Below the pieces are notes generated by a model that was given only the letters and a program-made list of their open reading frames with translations, had not been told where the DNA came from and ran no database searches. This document shows, piece after piece, positions 61,479 through 64,000 of a stretch of DNA of 64,000 nt (position 1 is the stretch's first letter; every line of letters begins with the position of its first letter). The translations under genes and the position numbers were made by a program. The DNA lies in NCBI GenBank assembly GCA_963813525.1, contig CAWEZI010000005.1:434001-498000 (forward strand). Direction: 5' to 3'. This stretch comes from Bog-756 sp963813525. Lineage in GTDB: Bacteria > Actinomycetota > Acidimicrobiia > Acidimicrobiales > RAAP-2.

Positions 61479-61892
61479 GGTGGTCCTTTCGGGGTTTCGG
61501 CCCTGTGACGAAGGTGGCGACCCGATGGTGGAATCGCCAGACGCCTTGGTTGTGGTGGAGGACATCGTGGTAGCGGCCCACCAACTGGATGGTCCAGCCG
61601 GCGTCGCCCCACAGTGCGAAGACGACGTCGCTGACCGCCGTGGCCTCCTGCGTCGCCGCTGGGCGGTGACCACGGTGTTGAGAACGAGGTGGCGCTGGGG
61701 TCGCTTGGGCTCCCATTGCCTGTAGGCCTGGCGGAGGGCGTCGTGGCCCCTGTGGGTGCCGAGCCCCGGAATGTCGCAGACGCCGTCGGGACAGAAGGTG
61801 GCGACGACGTCGTCGGTGCGGCCGTCGTCCAGGGCCTGGGTGTAGGTGGCCAGGGTCAGGCGGACGCCCTCGGCCACCTCTGCGAACGTCAT
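61471..61892 (-). pseudogene. SnoaL/NTF2-like protein, frameshifted
   Basis: ATG 61892 (AGGTGAG before it) starts MTFAEVAEGVRLTLATYTQALDDGRTDDVV and reads as a SnoaL-like protein up to HLVLNTVVTA; the rest (TQEATAVSDVVFALWGDAG ... KPRKDHHG) is in another frame and ends at 61471. A missing base near 61660 fits. The stop overlaps the P450 start by 8 bp, which makes a coupled operon likely. Confidence 0.7.
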
Positions 61893-61955
61893 GTCGGTGC
61901 TCACCTGCCCGGGCTCCCGGAGCGGAACCACCGCGTGGTCATGGTCACCATCCAC

Positions 61956-63321
61956 TCAGAGGTCGATGTCGGCGACGGGGCTCTCGAGGGGGTTCACGTT
62001 GACCGACCGCAGGGCCGGCAGCAGCCTCTCGTAGGGGAGGCCGGCCAGAAAGCCGTCGACGGTACGCTCGAAGTTGGCGATACCTCCCTCGGCCCGTTCC
62101 GACAGGCGCATGTACTCGAACCCCCGGGCGTGCAGGCCCCGCTGCTGCCGGGGGAGATTGGAGAAGTCCTGGGCGGGGATAGGTGGCCAGCGTGGGTCGT
62201 CGCACTCCCAGGGCTCGGGTGGCGTGGGCCTTCGGCGCTCGCTGCCCTCGGGGAACCGGGTGAGCGACCAGATCTCCATCAGGGTCTCCTCCGGTCCCAG
62301 CGGTCGGAAGCGGTAGGAGGAGGCGCTGCTGTACATGGGCAGGACGAAGTAGTGCGGGAAGCAGTAGCCCATCGGCTGGTTGAGCCCCTGTGCCTCGAGC
62401 TCGTTGAGATCGGGCATGTCACGGCCGGCGTCCCGGTGCCAGCGCACGACCTCGTCGTTGAGCGTCCGGTTCCAGGTCGCCATGGCCGATTTCGGGTCCG
62501 CCGGCAGCTCGATGTCCCGGAGGCTCTCGGCCACCCGTACGTCGTTGGCGTGCACCATGCCGGCCATGCCTTCGCTCATCGTGCGCAGGTAGTGGATCTC
62601 GGCGTCGACGAAAGTGCGTGGGTCGAAAGCCTCCCCCTTGCGGGGCGGGATCCTGCCGGCAATGACCAGCTGGGGATGGGTCTCTATCACGTGGTACTGC
62701 TCCATGAACGCCTCTTCGGCCAGCTTCCAGTTGACCGGCAGGCGGCAGGCGTACCACCACTCGGTGCGCAGCGACTCCACCTTCCAGGCGTCGAGGATGG
62801 TGGCGAACGGTTCGATGCACTGCCGCAGCGGCGGAGCGTCGTCGTCGAGGTTGATCCAGGCGCACCCGCCCCACGTCTCGCATCGCACCGGGGTGAGGTC
62901 GAGGTCCTCCGGCTGCAGGTTGTGCTCGGCGAACGTTTTCGACTGGGTGACGAAGGTGTTCCTGCCGTCCGGGCCGTAGCACCACCCGTGGAAGGGGCAG
63001 ATGAACCCGCTCTCGCACGTCCCCCGGCCCTCGACCACCCTCACGCCCCGATGGCGGCAGGTGTTCTGGAAGGCCCGCACCCCGAGGTCCTCGGTGCGCA
63101 CCACCACGATCGACTGGTCGAGGAATCTGGTACTCGACGAAATCGTCGGGCTGGGGGATCTCCTCGAGCCGGCACGCCATCTGCCACACCCGGGGCCACA
63201 GCAGGTCGGCCTCCATCTGGTAGAAGTCCGGGTCGAAGTAGCGCTCCTTGCGGGCCCGGTCGGGGAACTCCATGGCGTAGGGCACCGGGAGTGCCGACCA
63301 TCTCCGATCCACGATCGCCAC
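61956..63321 (-). pseudogene. Rieske non-heme iron oxygenase, alpha subunit, frameshifted
   Basis: GTG 63321 follows AGAGGAAAGGGG. The first part (WSALPVPYAMEFPDRARKERYFDPDFYQ) leads into a break at 63122-63123, where an extra G shifts the frame. The remaining 383 residues hold the Rieske cluster site (CRHRG ... CPFHGW) and the catalytic domain with the mononuclear-iron ligand pattern EAFMEQYHVIETHP. Without the indel it would be an intact ring-hydroxylating or C-H-oxidising oxygenase of about 450 residues. It needs a reductase, which is not in the window. Probably sequencing error. Confidence 0.85.
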
Positions 63322-63374
63322 GCGGATGCCCCTTTCCTCTTGGCGTGCGTTGGGCAGAGTGTATACTCACCGCT

Positions 63375-63384
63375 CGACCGGTCG
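63375..63384. promoter_or_regulatory. 10-bp palindrome between Rieske and flavoprotein genes
   Basis: CGACCGGTCG lies in the 154-bp divergent gap, next to TATACT-like sequence. It could be a TetR-type operator shared by both genes. Confidence 0.4.
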
Positions 63385-63475
63385 GTACAAGTTTTGGCGC
63401 CGGCACCCAGGAGCGCAGGATGTGCACGCCGCTGGCCACGATGCGCTCCCTGACGGGCGATCGCCGCGGAGGCTC

Positions 63476-64000
63476 ATGACACTCCCTGAACCCGCACAGG
63501 ACCAGAGCTCGGGCCGGAGCGCCGCTGACGTCGACGTCCTGATCGTCGGAGCCGGCATCACCGGCATCTACCAGCTCTACCGCGCCCTCGAGGCCGGCTT
63601 CTCGGCCGTGCTGCTCGAGGCCGGCGACGGCGTCGGGGGGCACGTGGTACTGGAACCGCTATCCCGGAGCCCGGTTCGACTCGGAGAGCTACACCTACGC
63701 CTACCTGTTCTCGAAGGAGCTCTTCGAGGAGTGGGAGTGGCAGGAGCACTTCGCCCAGCAACCGGAGATCGAGCGCTACCTCAACCATGTGGTGGACCGC
63801 TTCGATCTTCGCCGCCACATGCGATTCGGCGCCCGGGTCACCTCGGCCGTCTACGACGAGTCGGCCGCGGGACGTGGACGGTGACCACCGGCGACGGCAC
63901 CGAGTACCGGGCCAGGTTCCTGGTGGCGGCCACCGGCATCCTCTCGGTGCCGTACTTCCCGGACGTGCCCGGGCGCGACGACTTTCGGGGCGAGTCGCAC
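63476..64000 (+). pseudogene. Flavoprotein monooxygenase, Baeyer-Villiger type, partial and frameshifted
   Basis: ATG 63476 starts MTLPEPAQDQSSGRSAADVD and then the FAD-binding VLIVGAGITGIYQL. A break at the G run 63635-63640 (six G where five are expected) shifts the frame; the second piece reads TWYWNRYPGARFDSESYTYAYLFS, a near-standard Baeyer-Villiger/FMO block. A further break near 63869-63871 moves to the piece with FLVAATGILSVPYFP and VPGRDDFRGESH, which should be the start of the BVMO fingerprint. The window ends here. The indels lie in G runs, so errors are likely. It fits oxidation of a ketone to an ester. Confidence 0.85.

Noticed and set aside
61689..63479. Plus-strand open frame opposite the Rieske gene
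   Set aside because: It is the shadow of a Rieske gene with clear metal motifs.

Overview
The window is high-GC, gene-dense DNA that looks like a chromosome segment of an actinobacterium, probably an Acidimicrobiia-like lineage. This rests on GTG/TTG start use, a MarP-type protease, many TetR regulators and acyl-CoA/P450/Rieske genes, large secreted Ig-like proteins, and start codons sitting just behind TANNNT -10 boxes. No rRNA, CRISPR array, insertion sequence or phage gene was seen. The one RNA gene found is tRNA-Lys(CTT), next to lysS.

Layout. 0.1-3.4 kb: a crotonase, then a PPK2-adenylate kinase pair and an NTF2-like protein. 3.7-6.3 kb: a PstS-like secreted binding protein followed by a small Ig-like secreted protein. 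6.4-14.8 kb: a PLP decarboxylase, a small-molecule methyltransferase, a DNA methyltransferase beside an unknown protein with a faint nuclease-like motif, a lipoprotein, an RDD membrane protein and MarP. 14.8-19.3 kb: a GH15 glycosidase with a histone-like lysine tail, an MBL hydrolase, and a DMT-type membrane protein whose start region is triplicated into two tiny coupled reading frames. 19.3-24.4 kb: an ABC export/FtsX pair, a beta-propeller protein and a small membrane protein. 24.5-26.5 kb: tRNA-Lys and lysS. 27.2-38.1 kb: two giant secreted proteins made of 15 and 12 Ig-like repeats with almost the same C-terminal module. 38.2-42.9 kb: a lipoprotein, a Tat-type phosphoesterase and EfeO-EfeB iron uptake proteins. 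42.9-50.9 kb: a TetR/ABC (DrrAB-like) locus, RidA, NTF2-like, DUF2867, a beta-helix protein, TetR and a secreted alpha/beta hydrolase.

50.9-64.0 kb is a catabolic region: two related P450s, a zinc alcohol dehydrogenase, SDR, class II aldolase, ABM monooxygenase, SnoaL-like protein, Rieske oxygenase and a Baeyer-Villiger-type flavoprotein, plus an acyl-CoA dehydrogenase overlapping a kinase like human ACAD10/11. Three TetR genes and several palindromes lie among them. One 19-bp operator-like sequence is present in front of both a P450 and the divergent ADH/TetR pair. Taken together the genes suggest oxidation of a hydrophobic, perhaps terpenoid, steroid or aromatic compound followed by acyl-CoA processing; the substrate cannot be read from the sequence.

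Five genes between 52.7 and 63.9 kb carry single-base frameshifts (six events, mostly in G/C runs), whereas no gene before 52 kb shows one. This points to sequence error near a contig end, or less likely to local gene decay.
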